From: Peteryoungia aggregata LMG 23059 | Lineage (GTDB): Bacteria; Pseudomonadota; Alphaproteobacteria; Rhizobiales; Rhizobiaceae | Assembly (NCBI RefSeq): GCF_030814435.1 | Contig: NZ_JAUSUW010000003.1 | Span: 372,001-436,000, forward strand | Direction: 5' to 3' | DNA: 64,000 nt | Shown here: positions 34,842 through 45,188 of the stretch, piece after piece | How positions within the stretch are numbered: position 1 is the stretch's first letter | Layout of the letters: each line of letters opens with the position of its first letter | The notes under the pieces: generated by a model | Told to the model about the DNA's origin: nothing | The model's input: the letters and a program-made list of their open reading frames with translations, nothing else | The model's database searches: none | Position numbers and translations under genes: made by a program

Positions 34842-34870
34842 GCATAGGACCTGCAGACCCAGGCGGTCAA
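34842..34870 (-). promoter_or_regulatory. Promoter of the cobalamin riboswitch
   Basis: On the minus strand, TTGACC (34865-34870) and CTATGC (34842-34847) are 17 bases apart, placing the start just before the aptamer. A GTAAT-ACC-ATTAC palindrome lies upstream at 34891-34903. Confidence 0.45.
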
Positions 34871-34903
34871 GCCTTGATCTTTTTCGTTATGTAATACCAT
34901 TAC

Positions 34904-35175
34904 GTTTATCGTCTGTTTTTCCTGTTGTCCACACCCGATCTCACCCCTTCGAATCTCCGGCCATGCCCCTGGAAAAGATCAGCAACTCGCAATCGCCGAA
35001 TGGTGGCTGTGCGGCGGCGCGTCCGGTCACAGTGGCTCAAAGCAATGATCAGGGCCGTTCTTGCGCCCTGCAAAACCGCGCAGACACCCGCACATTCCAG
35101 TCGGCACCGGGCGACCGCTGATTTGACAGGACAGGGCAAACTTGGCAGCAGTGTTGCAGACGGGGAGGAGACCGC
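34904..35175. other. Gap upstream of the SorC regulator, nothing recognised
   Basis: After the riboswitch promoter this 272-base stretch up to the regulator start holds no convincing gene or structured RNA. It must contain the regulator promoter; a GGGGAGGAG ribosome site precedes the ATG at 35176. Confidence 0.4.
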
Positions 35176-36129
35176 ATGGCACGGCGCAGCGAGGGACAGA
35201 CGAGACTGGATGATGCGGCACGAGCCGGCTGGCTCTACTATGTCGCCGGCCGGACTCAGGACGAGATCGCAGCAGCCATGGGGATTTCTCGACAGAGTGC
35301 CCAGCGTCTCGTTTCGCTCTCCGTCGCGGAAAAGCTCATCAAGGTGCGGCTTGACCACCCGATCGCCGCCTGCCTCGAACTGGCGGAAGCACTCAAGCGG
35401 AAGTTCGGATTAAAGGAGGTGGAGATTGTTCCGACCGATCCGACATCGGAGTCGGCGACCGTCGGTGTTGCCGAAGCAGGAGCAGCACAGCTGGAGCGCT
35501 GGCTCAAGCAGACCGATCCGCTGGTCATCGCGATGGGCACCGGTCGTACCCTGCGTGCAATGATAGACCAGTTATCGCCGATGGAATGTCCGCAGCACAA
35601 GATCGTTTCGCTGACGGGCAATATCAGCCCTGATGGTTCGGCTGCCTATTTCAACGTCATCTTCTCGATGGCCGATGCGATCAAGGCGCCGCACTTCCCG
35701 ATGCCCCTTCCGGTCATCGTGTCTTCACCCGAAGAAAAGCAGCTTCTGCACCAGCAGCCGCTGGTGGCGCCGACAATTGCGCTCGGCCGTCAGACGGACG
35801 TGACATTTGTCGGCATCGGCGAAATGAACATGAACGCGCCGCTGCTCGTCGATGGGTTCCTGAAACCGGGCGAGATGGAGGACCTGCTCGCCGCAGGTGC
35901 GGTGGGAGAAATCTGCGGCTGGATCTTCGGAGAAAATGGCATGCTCCTCGCGCACCCCGTCAATGAGCGGGTGGCCAGCCTCGAGGTTCCCTCGCGCGAA
36001 ACCTCCAGCGTGATTGGTCTGGCCAAGGGGCGACGAAAGCATCCGGCCATCCTTGCTGCGGTTCGCGGCGGCCATATCAACGGCCTGATCACAGACGAAG
36101 AGGCTGCGCGGCACCTTCTCGCCAGTTGA
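35176..36129 (+). CDS. SorC/DeoR-type sugar-binding transcriptional regulator
   Basis: The 317-residue protein has an N-terminal helix-turn-helix (RTQDEIAAAMGISRQSAQRL), then the SorC sugar-binding domain: MGTGRTLRAMIDQLSPME near residue 115, TFVGIGEMNMNAPL near residue 212, and GEICGWIFGENG. It lies directly upstream of the smoE operon in the same direction and plays the part of SmoC-type regulators of sorbitol and mannitol uptake. The effector is likely a polyol or its phosphate. Confidence 0.92.
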   Translation: MARRSEGQTRLDDAARAGWLYYVAGRTQDEIAAAMGISRQSAQRLVSLSVAEKLIKVRLDHPIAACLELAEALKRKFGLKEVEIVPTDPTSESATVGVAEAGAAQLERWLKQTDPLVIAMGTGRTLRAMIDQLSPMECPQHKIVSLTGNISPDGSAAYFNVIFSMADAIKAPHFPMPLPVIVSSPEEKQLLHQQPLVAPTIALGRQTDVTFVGIGEMNMNAPLLVDGFLKPGEMEDLLAAGAVGEICGWIFGENGMLLAHPVNERVASLEVPSRETSSVIGLAKGRRKHPAILAAVRGGHINGLITDEEAARHLLAS

Positions 36130-36201
36130 TCTCAATTAAAATTTTCAATCTCTGAACAAAGACTTAGCTGGACCTTGCGGCGCTGCAGCATGGAATCCGG
36201 A

Positions 36202-36257
36202 TTGACATTTCGTGCGCCTAAACTGAGTATTTGCCCATGAGCAAAGCGAATGCTCAT
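36202..36257 (+). promoter_or_regulatory. smoE promoter and SorC-type operator
   Basis: A consensus -35 TTGACA (36202-36207) is followed after 17 bases by GAGTAT. Just downstream a perfect inverted repeat, ATGAGCA (36237-36243) with TGCTCAT (36251-36257), has a 7-base spacer. It overlaps a second repeat of TTTGC and GCAAA. The position between promoter and gene fits an operator for the adjacent regulator. Confidence 0.55.
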
Positions 36258-36277
36258 TACTCTTCTGGGAGGAAGAC

Positions 36278-37591
36278 ATGAACTTGAAGACGATTTTGCT
36301 GGGCGCCTGCTCAGCGCTGGCGCTTGCCGGCATGGCCTCGGCCGAAACCCTGACGATCGCGACCGTCAACAATGGCGACATGATCCGGATGCAGGGGCTG
36401 ACCTCCGAATTCACCTCTAAAAATCCCGAGATTCAGGTCGAATGGGTCACGCTCGAAGAGAACGTGTTGCGCGAGCGCGTGACGACGGACATCGCGACGA
36501 AGGGCGGCCAGTACGACATCATGACGATCGGCACCTATGAAGTTCCGATCTGGTCCAAGCAGGGCTGGCTGCTGCCGCTCGAAAATCTCGGCGCGGACTA
36601 CGACGTCGATGATCTGCTGCCGGCGATCCGCTCAGGCCTGACCGGCGGCGACGGCAAGCTCTATGCTGCCCCGTTCTACGGCGAGTCCTCGTTCATCATG
36701 TACCGCAAGGACCTGATGGAGAAGGCCGGGCTCACCATGCCCGATGCTCCGACCTGGGAATTTGTTGCCGACGCCGCTCGCAAGATGACGGACCGCGCCA
36801 ACGACATCAACGGCGTCTGCCTTCGCGGCAAGGCCGGCTGGGGCGAGAACATGGCCTTCCTGACGGCCACGTCGAACGCGTTCGGCGCCCGCTGGTTCGA
36901 CGAGAACTGGAAGCCGCAGTTCGACCAGCCGGAATGGAAGAACACGCTCGACTTCTACGTCAAGCTGATGAACGACGCCGGCCCGCAGGGCGCGTCCTCA
37001 AACGGCTTCAACGAGAACCTCGCGCTCTTCCAGCAGGGCAAGTGCGGCATGTGGATCGACGCCACCGTCGCCGCTTCCTTCGTGACCAACCCGAAGGATT
37101 CGACCGTTGCCGACAAGGTGGGCTTCGCGCTCGCCCCCGACACGGGCCTCGGCAAGCGCGGCAACTGGCTCTGGGCCTGGAATCTCGCCATTCCGGCAGG
37201 CTCTCAGAAGTCCGAAGCTGCCGAGAAGTTCATCTCCTGGGCAACCAGCAAGGCCTATCTCGAACTCGTCGCCTCCAAGGAAGGCTGGGCCAACGTTCCT
37301 CCGGGCACGCGCACCTCTCTCTACGAGAACCCGGAATACCAGAAGGCGGCGCCTTTCGCGAAGATGACGCTCGACTCGATCAACGCGGCTGACCCGAAGA
37401 ACCCGACCGTCAAGCCGGTGCCTTATGTCGGCGTGCAGTTTGTGGCGATCCCCGAGTTCCAGAGCCTCGGCACCTCCGTCGGTCAGCTCTTCTCGGCAGC
37501 GCTTGCAGGCCAGATGCCGGTCGATGATGCGCTGGCCCAGGCCCAGAGCCTGACGGAGCGCGAAATGACCCGCGGCGGCTATACCAAGTAA
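36278..37591 (+). CDS. smoE: Polyol ABC transporter, substrate-binding protein
   Basis: The 437-residue protein carries the signal MNLKTILLGACSALALAGMA and cleavage after SA. The mature protein has TLTIATVNNGDMIRMQGLTS near residue 24 and the ELVASKEGWANVPPGT stretch, typical of the family 1 solute-binding proteins of sorbitol/mannitol ABC systems. The GGGAGGAAGAC ribosome site is near ideal. It is followed by a stable stem-loop, as expected for the most abundant subunit. Confidence 0.93.
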   Translation: MNLKTILLGACSALALAGMASAETLTIATVNNGDMIRMQGLTSEFTSKNPEIQVEWVTLEENVLRERVTTDIATKGGQYDIMTIGTYEVPIWSKQGWLLPLENLGADYDVDDLLPAIRSGLTGGDGKLYAAPFYGESSFIMYRKDLMEKAGLTMPDAPTWEFVADAARKMTDRANDINGVCLRGKAGWGENMAFLTATSNAFGARWFDENWKPQFDQPEWKNTLDFYVKLMNDAGPQGASSNGFNENLALFQQGKCGMWIDATVAASFVTNPKDSTVADKVGFALAPDTGLGKRGNWLWAWNLAIPAGSQKSEAAEKFISWATSKAYLELVASKEGWANVPPGTRTSLYENPEYQKAAPFAKMTLDSINAADPKNPTVKPVPYVGVQFVAIPEFQSLGTSVGQLFSAALAGQMPVDDALAQAQSLTEREMTRGGYTK

Positions 37592-37608
37592 TCCACCTCC
37601 CAAACCTG

Positions 37609-37634
37609 CCTGCCCGGATCGCGATCCGGGCAGG
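37609..37634 (+). terminator. Stem-loop between smoE and smoF
   Basis: A perfect 26-base palindrome reads CCTGCCCGGATCG, then its complement CGATCCGGGCAGG. It starts 18 bases after the smoE stop and has no T run. It is likely an mRNA-stabilising or partial-attenuating element favouring smoE over the permeases, as is common in binding-protein operons. Confidence 0.55.
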
Positions 37635-37733
37635 AGAGACCTCGACCGCTTGCGGCCAATGCCGGTCGTTGTCACCTAGCCTCCAACGGGTCCCGGACCT
37701 TGTCCGCTTGGGGCCATCAGGGCGAGCTTTATC

Positions 37734-38606
37734 ATGGCTACTCAAAACACACGCACCCTGGCCCGTCTGATGATGGCGCCGTCCGTCGGTCTCCTGCTGA
37801 TCTGGATGATCGTGCCGCTGGCGATGACCTTGTGGTTCTCCTTCCAGAACTACAATCTGCTCAATCCGGCCAATGTCAGCTTCGGTGGGTTGTTCAACTA
37901 TCGCTACTTCTACACCGATCCGGCCTTCTTCCAGTCGGTCTGGAACACGCTGCTGATCGTTGGTGGCGTGCTGTTCATCACCATCGTCGGCGGCATTCTT
38001 CTCGCCCTGCTGCTGGACCAGCCGATGTTCGGCCAGGGAATCGTGCGCATTCTGGTGATCTCACCCTTCTTCGTCATGCCGCCGGTTGCCGCGCTGATCT
38101 GGAAGAACATGATCATGCATCCGGGCTACGGCGTGCTCGCCGACATCAACCGCGCGCTCGGCTTCCAGCCGGTGGACTGGTTCGCGCAATATCCGCTGCT
38201 CTCGATCATCATCATCGTTGCCTGGCAGTGGCTGCCATTCGCGACGCTCATTCTCCTGACCGCCCTGCAGTCGCTCGATGGCGAGCAGCAGGAGGCGGCC
38301 GAGATGGATGGTGCACGCTTCATCGACAAATTCATCTATCTGACGCTGCCGCATCTCGCCCGCGCGATCACCGTGGTCATCCTGATCCAGACGATCTTCC
38401 TGCTCGGCGTCTATGCAGAGATCCTGGTCACGACCAATGGCGGTCCGGGCTATGCCTCGACCAACCTCGCCTTCCTCATCTACCGCACGGCATTGCTCGG
38501 CTACGACGTCGGCGGAGCCTCTGCGGGTGGCATCATCGCTGTCGTGCTTGCCAATCTCGTCGCCATCTTCCTGATGCGCGCCGTTGGCAAGAACCTGGAC
38601 CGGTAA
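37734..38606 (+). CDS. smoF: Polyol ABC transporter, permease
   Basis: The 290-residue MalF-type permease has six helices. The EAA loop EQQEAAEMDGARFIDKF lies near residue 185, and the C-terminus is VAIFLMRAVGKNLDR. It starts 142 bases after smoE, behind the intercistronic hairpin, and 11 bases before smoG. Confidence 0.94.
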   Translation: MATQNTRTLARLMMAPSVGLLLIWMIVPLAMTLWFSFQNYNLLNPANVSFGGLFNYRYFYTDPAFFQSVWNTLLIVGGVLFITIVGGILLALLLDQPMFGQGIVRILVISPFFVMPPVAALIWKNMIMHPGYGVLADINRALGFQPVDWFAQYPLLSIIIIVAWQWLPFATLILLTALQSLDGEQQEAAEMDGARFIDKFIYLTLPHLARAITVVILIQTIFLLGVYAEILVTTNGGPGYASTNLAFLIYRTALLGYDVGGASAGGIIAVVLANLVAIFLMRAVGKNLDR

Positions 38607-38617
38607 GGAGACCCGCC

Positions 38618-39442
38618 ATGGCCCGTGCCACAAGCCCCCGCCGCAAGATCCTCTTCACGGTCCTCGCCTGGAGCATCGCCTTCGTGATCTTCTTCCCGAT
38701 CCTCTACACACTGATCACCAGCGTGAAGACGGAGACGGAGGCGATCCAGGGCTTCGACCTGATCCCGACCTTCACGCTGGAAAATTACGTGACGGTGCAG
38801 ACGCAGCGCGACTACATCAAGCCGTTCATGAACTCGGTCATCCTATCCGTGGGCTCGACGATCCTGGCACTGATCGTCGGCATTCCCGCCGCCTGGGCCA
38901 TGGCGTTTTCGCCGACCAAACGGACGAAAGACATCCTGATGTGGATGCTCTCGACCAAGATGATGCCGTCCGTTGCCGTACTCGTGCCGATCTATCTGCT
39001 GTTTCGCGATTTCGGCCTGCTCGACACCCGTATCGGCCTCACATTGATGCTGACGCTGATCAATCTGCCGATCGTCGTGTGGATGCTCTACACGTATTTC
39101 CGTGAAATCCCGGGCGAGATCCTCGAGGCCGCCCGCATGGACGGTGCCTCGCTGTTCAACGAGATCGTCTATGTGCTGACGCCCATGGCGCTGCCGGGGA
39201 TCGCCTCGACCTTTCTCCTCAACATCATCCTCGCCTGGAACGAAGCCTTCTGGACGATACGGCTGACCACCACCAACGCGGCGCCGCTCACCGCCTTCAT
39301 CGCCTCTTTCTCCAGTCCGCAAGGCCTGTTCTGGGCGAAGCTGTCGGCGGCTTCGACGATGGCAATCGCGCCGATCGTCATCCTGGGCTGGTTCAGCCAG
39401 AAACAACTCGTGCGCGGCCTCACCTTCGGCGCCGTCAAGTAA
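38618..39442 (+). CDS. smoG: Polyol ABC transporter, permease
   Basis: The 274-residue MalG-type permease starts MARATSPRRKILFTVLAWS and has six helices. The EAA loop, YFREIPGEILEAARMDGASL, lies near residue 157. AAGGAG is 7 bases before the ATG at 38618. A longer upstream frame in the same reading frame crosses smoF and is not real coding. Confidence 0.94.
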   Translation: MARATSPRRKILFTVLAWSIAFVIFFPILYTLITSVKTETEAIQGFDLIPTFTLENYVTVQTQRDYIKPFMNSVILSVGSTILALIVGIPAAWAMAFSPTKRTKDILMWMLSTKMMPSVAVLVPIYLLFRDFGLLDTRIGLTLMLTLINLPIVVWMLYTYFREIPGEILEAARMDGASLFNEIVYVLTPMALPGIASTFLLNIILAWNEAFWTIRLTTTNAAPLTAFIASFSSPQGLFWAKLSAASTMAIAPIVILGWFSQKQLVRGLTFGAVK

Positions 39443-39454
39443 GGATACCCCATC

Positions 39455-40449
<995 letters not shown>

Positions 40450-40453
<4 letters not shown>

Positions 40454-41229
40454 CTGGCAGACTGAACGGAAAATCGGCAGTGATCACGGGGGCAGCACGC
40501 GGCATCGGTCGCGCCTTTGCCGAAGCCTATGTGCGGGAAGGGGCAACAGCCGTTGCCATCGCCGACATCGACTTCGACCGTGCTTCGGCAACGGCTGCAG
40601 AAATCGGCTCGGCCGCCTATGCCGTGCGTATCGATGTCTCAAACCAGGAATCGATCGACGAGGCCGTTGCGGCCTGCGTGGCGCGCGCCGGCGGCATCGA
40701 CATCCTGGTCAACAATGCCGCCATCTTCGACCTCGCGCCGATCGTCGAGATCAGCCGAAAGAGCTATCAGCGGGTTTTCGATATCAATGTCGGCGGTACG
40801 CTTTTCACCCTGCAGGCCGTAGCCAAGCAGATGATCTCTCAGGGACGCGGGGGCAAGATCATCAACATGGCGAGTCAAGCCGGTCGACGCGGCGAATCGC
40901 TGGTCGGCGTCTACTGCGCCTCGAAGGCTGCCGTGATCTCGATCACCCAGTCAGCCGGCCTCAATCTCATCAAGCACGGTATCAACGTCAACGGCATCGC
41001 ACCGGGCGTCGTCGGCAGCGAGATGTGGGACGAGGTCGATGCGCTGTTTGCCAAATATGAAAACCGGCCTCTCGGCGAGAAGAAGAAGCTTGTCGGTGAA
41101 GCGGTGCCGCTGGGACGCATGGGCCGGGCCGAGGACCTAACCGGCATGGCGATCTTCCTTGCTTCGGCAGAGGCCGATTACATCGTTGCCCAGACCTACA
41201 ATGTCGACGGCGGAAACTGGATGAGCTGA
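40450..41229 (+). CDS. smoS: Sorbitol dehydrogenase (SDR, L-iditol 2-dehydrogenase type)
   Basis: The 259-residue SDR has [20 protein letters not shown], the acidic ADIDFD segment that selects NAD, catalytic Ser in [12 protein letters not shown] and YCASKAAVI (Tyr/Lys) near residue 154, and the NGIAPGVV segment. SmoS oxidises D-sorbitol to D-fructose and L-iditol to L-sorbose with NAD. It overlaps the smoK stop and precedes mtlK, as in R. sphaeroides and Sinorhizobium. Confidence 0.94.
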
Positions 41230-41263
41230 CGGCTCCCCGAGCCCCAAGCCAAGGAATGCACCC

Positions 41264-42748
41264 ATGACGACCAAACTCTCGCTTGCAACTCTTAATGACA
41301 TCGGCGACCGGGCTTCCCTGCCCGCCTACCGCCGCGATGAGATCCGTCCCGGAATCCTGCATTTCGGTGTCGGCAATTTTCATCGCGCCCATATGGCGAT
41401 CTATCTGCACGAGCTGTTCAACAGGGGGCGCGACCTCGACTGGGGCATTGTCGGTGCCGGCGTGATGCCGTCCGACCAGCGGATGCGTGACACGCTGAAG
41501 GCGCAGGATTTCCTGACGACCGTGGTCGAGCAGGATATCGACCGCTCGGCTGCGACGATCACCGGGCCGATGCTCGACGTGATCACGGCACCCGACTTCG
41601 ACCGGATCATCGCGACGCTGGCTTCGCCGGAGATCCGCATCGTGTCGTTGACGATTACGGAAGGCGGCTATTTCATCGATCCGGCCACCGGTCGGTTCGA
41701 TCCCAATCACCCGGCGATCGTTGCCGATGCCAAGAACCCGGAGCAGCCGAAGACCGTCTTCGGTCTGATCATTGCCGGCCTGAAGGCACGCAAGGCAGCC
41801 GGGATTCCGGCCTTTACCGTGATGTGCTGCGACAATATCCCCGGCAATGGCGAGGTCACCGAAGCGACCGTCTGCGGGCTCGCGCGACTGTCCGATCCTG
41901 AAATCGCCGACTGGATCCACCATAATGTCGCCTTCCCGAATTCGATGGTGGACCGGATTACGCCGGCGACCGGGCAGCGGGAGATCGACATCACCCGCGA
42001 CGCTTATGGCATCGATGACGGCTGGCCGGTGTTCTGCGAAGGCTTCAAGCAGTGGGTGCTGGAAGACAAGTTTCCGCTCGGCCGGCCGGCACTCGAAGAT
42101 GTCGGCGTCACCTTCGTGCCCGACGTTGCGCCCTATGAGCTCATGAAGTTGCGTATCCTCAACGGCGGCCATGCGGCGATCGCCTATCCGGCGGCGTTGA
42201 TGGACATCCATTTCGTGCATGAATCGATGGAGAACCCTTTGATCCGTGGGTTCCTCGCAAAGCTGGAAAACGACGAAATCATCCCGGTCGTCCCCCCCGT
42301 ACCGAACACCAGTCTTCAGGACTATTTCTCCCTGATCGAGGCGCGCTTCTCGAACCCGAAGATCGGCGACACCATTCCACGCCTTGCGCAGGACGGATCG
42401 AACCGACAGCCGAAATTCATTCTGCCCTCGACAGCCGACCGGCTGGCCAAGGGGCTCGACGTTCAGGGCCTGGCACTGGTTTCGGCCCTGTGGTGCCGTT
42501 ATTTCGAGGGGGAGAGCGACAGCGGCAAGGCGATTGCCTTCAACGATCCAAGTGCCAAACGGCTGCATGCCGCAGCGCTCGCCTCCCGCAGTGATCCCGA
42601 TGCCTTCATCGGGATCACCGATATCTTCGGCTCGATCGGCACCGATCCCCGTTTCCAGAAGCGATTCGGTGAGGCGATCGGCAGCTTGCGGAGCCACGGC
42701 GCCGCCGCTACGCTCCAGCGTTACATCGATGGAACCCTTGCCAGCTGA
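41264..42748 (+). CDS. mtlK: Mannitol 2-dehydrogenase (polyol-specific long-chain dehydrogenase)
   Basis: The 494-residue enzyme has the polyol-dehydrogenase signatures: PGILHFGVGNFHRAHMA near residue 29, VSLTITEGGYFI near residue 129, and VTFVPDVAPYELMKLRILN with GGHAAIAYPA near residue 300. It oxidises D-mannitol to D-fructose and D-arabitol to D-xylulose with NAD. The stop is immediately followed by the HAD gene start. Confidence 0.96.
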   Translation: MTTKLSLATLNDIGDRASLPAYRRDEIRPGILHFGVGNFHRAHMAIYLHELFNRGRDLDWGIVGAGVMPSDQRMRDTLKAQDFLTTVVEQDIDRSAATITGPMLDVITAPDFDRIIATLASPEIRIVSLTITEGGYFIDPATGRFDPNHPAIVADAKNPEQPKTVFGLIIAGLKARKAAGIPAFTVMCCDNIPGNGEVTEATVCGLARLSDPEIADWIHHNVAFPNSMVDRITPATGQREIDITRDAYGIDDGWPVFCEGFKQWVLEDKFPLGRPALEDVGVTFVPDVAPYELMKLRILNGGHAAIAYPAALMDIHFVHESMENPLIRGFLAKLENDEIIPVVPPVPNTSLQDYFSLIEARFSNPKIGDTIPRLAQDGSNRQPKFILPSTADRLAKGLDVQGLALVSALWCRYFEGESDSGKAIAFNDPSAKRLHAAALASRSDPDAFIGITDIFGSIGTDPRFQKRFGEAIGSLRSHGAAATLQRYIDGTLAS

Positions 42749-43462
42749 GTGATCATGGACCCGCAGCCGATCCGCCTTGTGATCTTCGACTGTGACGGGG
42801 TTCTCGTCGACAGCGAGGGGATTGCGCTGGAGGTTCTGGTCGAGGCGCTGGCGAAGAAGGGGATCCTGCTTTCGACGAACGAGGCGGCAGAGCGCTTTCT
42901 GGGGCGAAGCCTCGGATCTCTGGCGAAGGTCGTGCGCTTAGAATTCGGCGTCGCGATCGATCCGCCCTTTCTCGCTGACATGCGCGAAGTGCTCTACGCC
43001 CGCTTCAGAGGCGAACTCAAACCCGTGTCCGGCGTCGCTGCTGTAATCGATAGCCTGAAAGCCGCAGGAATTGCGTGTTGCGTGGCGTCATCGAGCCAGC
43101 GGGAGCGGATCGAGCTGTCGCTTTCGGTGACGGGCCTCCTTGCACGGCTGAAACCGTATATCTTCAGCGCCACAATGGTGGAAAACGGCAAGCCTGCCCC
43201 GGACCTCTTCCTGCATGCCGCGCAGCAGATGGGATATCAGCCATCGCAGTGCCTCGTCATCGAAGACAGTCCCGCCGGGATCCGTGCCGCCCAGGCGGCG
43301 GGCATGCGGGTTCTTGCCTTCACCGGTGGGTCGCATACGCAGCATGCCAGCTACGAGACATCCCTTGGCCAATTGCATCCGGACGGACAGTTTGACGCCA
43401 TGGAAAATCTGCTCCACTTTGTCCTCGGAGTGAGGAGACCGGAAGATCTGACTGATGCGTGA
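42749..43462 (+). CDS. HAD-superfamily IA hydrolase
   Basis: The 237-residue enzyme has motif I VIFDCDGVLVDSEG near residue 9, motif II VASSSQRERIELSL, motif III KPAPDLFLHAAQQMG and motif IV CLVIEDSPAGIRAAQAAGM, the beta-PGM/GPH-like pattern. The substrate is likely a sugar or polyol phosphate. The start may be GTG 42749, directly after the mtlK stop, or ATG 42755. The stop overlaps the kinase start by 8 bases. Confidence 0.93.
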   Translation: MIMDPQPIRLVIFDCDGVLVDSEGIALEVLVEALAKKGILLSTNEAAERFLGRSLGSLAKVVRLEFGVAIDPPFLADMREVLYARFRGELKPVSGVAAVIDSLKAAGIACCVASSSQRERIELSLSVTGLLARLKPYIFSATMVENGKPAPDLFLHAAQQMGYQPSQCLVIEDSPAGIRAAQAAGMRVLAFTGGSHTQHASYETSLGQLHPDGQFDAMENLLHFVLGVRRPEDLTDA

Positions 43463-45080
43463 ACACCTCTTGGCCGTGGATGTCGGCACGGGCAGTGCGC
43501 GGGCGGGGGTGTTTGACCTCAGCGGCCGGCAGCTGGCGCGGTGCGTCGTCCCGATCAGCGTTCACCACTCCCTGCCCAAACACATGGAGCAGAACAGCGA
43601 GGAAATCTGGTCGGCGGTCTGTGGGGCCGTGAAGGCTGCGCTGGCCGAAAGTGGCATCGGCGCGGCAAGCGTTCTGGCCATCGGCTTCGACGCGACCTGC
43701 TCGCTGGTCGTCCGCGATCGAGATGGAAAACCGCTCTCCGTGTCGGAGACGCAAGCGCCCGCGCTCGATACGATCCTCTGGATGGATCATCGGGCGCTGG
43801 CCGAGACCGAGGCTTGCAATGCGGTCGCCGATCCAATTCTGGAGCATTTCGGTGGGCGGCTTTCGGTGGAGATGCAGATCCCCAAGCTGCTGTGGCTGAA
43901 GACCCACAGACCGGACCTCTGGGCCGCCTGCGGACAGATCTTCGATCTTTGCGATTACCTGACCTGGCGGGCGACGGGATCGGCAAAGCGCGGCCATTCG
44001 GCGCTTGCCTCGAAATGGGGCTATACGCCCGAGGCGCCGGGCACACCTCCGACCGACTATCTGAAGAAGATCGGTCTCGGCGATCTGATGGAGCGGGCGG
44101 GTCTCCCACTGCAGTCGGAGCCGCCGGGCCGGCCGATCGGCGGGCTTTCGGAAGTCAGCGCCCGTGAACTGGGCCTCGACGAGGACTGCCTCGTGGCGCC
44201 TGGATTGATCGATGCCTATGCGGGGACCGTCGGCCTGTTTGCAGCCGGTGTGCGTCCCGAGGTGCCGTTGACATCGGAAGCCGTGCTGATTGCGGGAACC
44301 TCGAGCTGTATCGTCCGGCTTTCCCGAGAGCCTGTCTCCGGGACCGGATGCTGGGGCGGGTTTCGCGATGCGGCTATTGCGGACCTATGGCTGACCGAAG
44401 CGGGTCAATCTGCATCCGGCGCCTTCCTCGACCATATCGTCTCCCTGCATCCGTCTGGCGGCATACCGACAAAAGCCCGCCACCGGGCAATCCTCGATGC
44501 GATCGCCGAGCATCTGGCCACCGAAGGCCCGGATTTCGGACTGCCGATCAGTGTGCTTCCCGATCTGCACGGGACCCGATCACCGGTGTCTGATCCCTTT
44601 TTGACGGGCATCCTTGCCGGCGTGGATCTCGACCGGAGCGAGCGCTCGTTGCACAGGCTTTATTGGCGCAGCTGCGTGGCGCTTGCCTGCAGCATCCGCC
44701 ATATCCTCGACCATCAGCCGCGACGGGCCGGAGCACCGAAACAACTGCTGCTTGCCGGCGGGCTCGCGGACCATCCGCTGCTCGCTCAGCTCTATGCCGA
44801 TGCCACGGGCTGCGATGTCTTCGTGCCAGGGGAATGCGATGCCGTGCTGCTCGGCTGCGCGCTGCATGCGGCCGTCGCCGCCGGCGCCTTTGCGACGACA
44901 GCGGAAGCCGGGGCGCAGATGCGGTTTGCCATGGCGCATTTCCCCGCGTCACCGACCCGCCAGGCTGCCCTTTCCCGCGACCATGCACTGCTCAAGGCGA
45001 TGATGCGCCACCGCGACGAGCTCACCTTGCTGGCCTCGCCGCAGATCGCCGAGCCGAGTGCGATTCCCCTCGCCATCTGA
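43455..45080 (+). CDS. FGGY-family pentulose kinase (TIGR01315-like)
   Basis: The 541-residue carbohydrate kinase has LAVDVGTGSARAGVFDLSGR, a FDATCSLVV segment, WMDHRA near residue 112, YLTWRATGSAKRGHSALASKWGY near residue 165, and the FGGY ADP-binding region GAPKQLLLAGGLADHPLLAQL near residue 430. Members of this subfamily phosphorylate ribulose, xylulose or erythritol-derived ketoses. In this operon it would take the D-ribulose or D-xylulose made by MtlK. It is the last gene of the smo operon. Confidence 0.9.
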   Translation: MREHLLAVDVGTGSARAGVFDLSGRQLARCVVPISVHHSLPKHMEQNSEEIWSAVCGAVKAALAESGIGAASVLAIGFDATCSLVVRDRDGKPLSVSETQAPALDTILWMDHRALAETEACNAVADPILEHFGGRLSVEMQIPKLLWLKTHRPDLWAACGQIFDLCDYLTWRATGSAKRGHSALASKWGYTPEAPGTPPTDYLKKIGLGDLMERAGLPLQSEPPGRPIGGLSEVSARELGLDEDCLVAPGLIDAYAGTVGLFAAGVRPEVPLTSEAVLIAGTSSCIVRLSREPVSGTGCWGGFRDAAIADLWLTEAGQSASGAFLDHIVSLHPSGGIPTKARHRAILDAIAEHLATEGPDFGLPISVLPDLHGTRSPVSDPFLTGILAGVDLDRSERSLHRLYWRSCVALACSIRHILDHQPRRAGAPKQLLLAGGLADHPLLAQLYADATGCDVFVPGECDAVLLGCALHAAVAAGAFATTAEAGAQMRFAMAHFPASPTRQAALSRDHALLKAMMRHRDELTLLASPQIAEPSAIPLAI

Positions 45081-45188
45081 CATTTGGCGAAAGCCCAGCG
45101 GGATTTCGACACCCGCCTGGCAGTGATTTTCGACTTCGACAGCAGCACATATCCAAGCCCTCTTGCGCCAAAACTCCGAACCTGTCAT

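Noticed and set aside
40988..42697. 569-codon minus-strand frame over smoS and mtlK
   Set aside because: Antisense shadow of mtlK, which has full polyol-dehydrogenase motifs.
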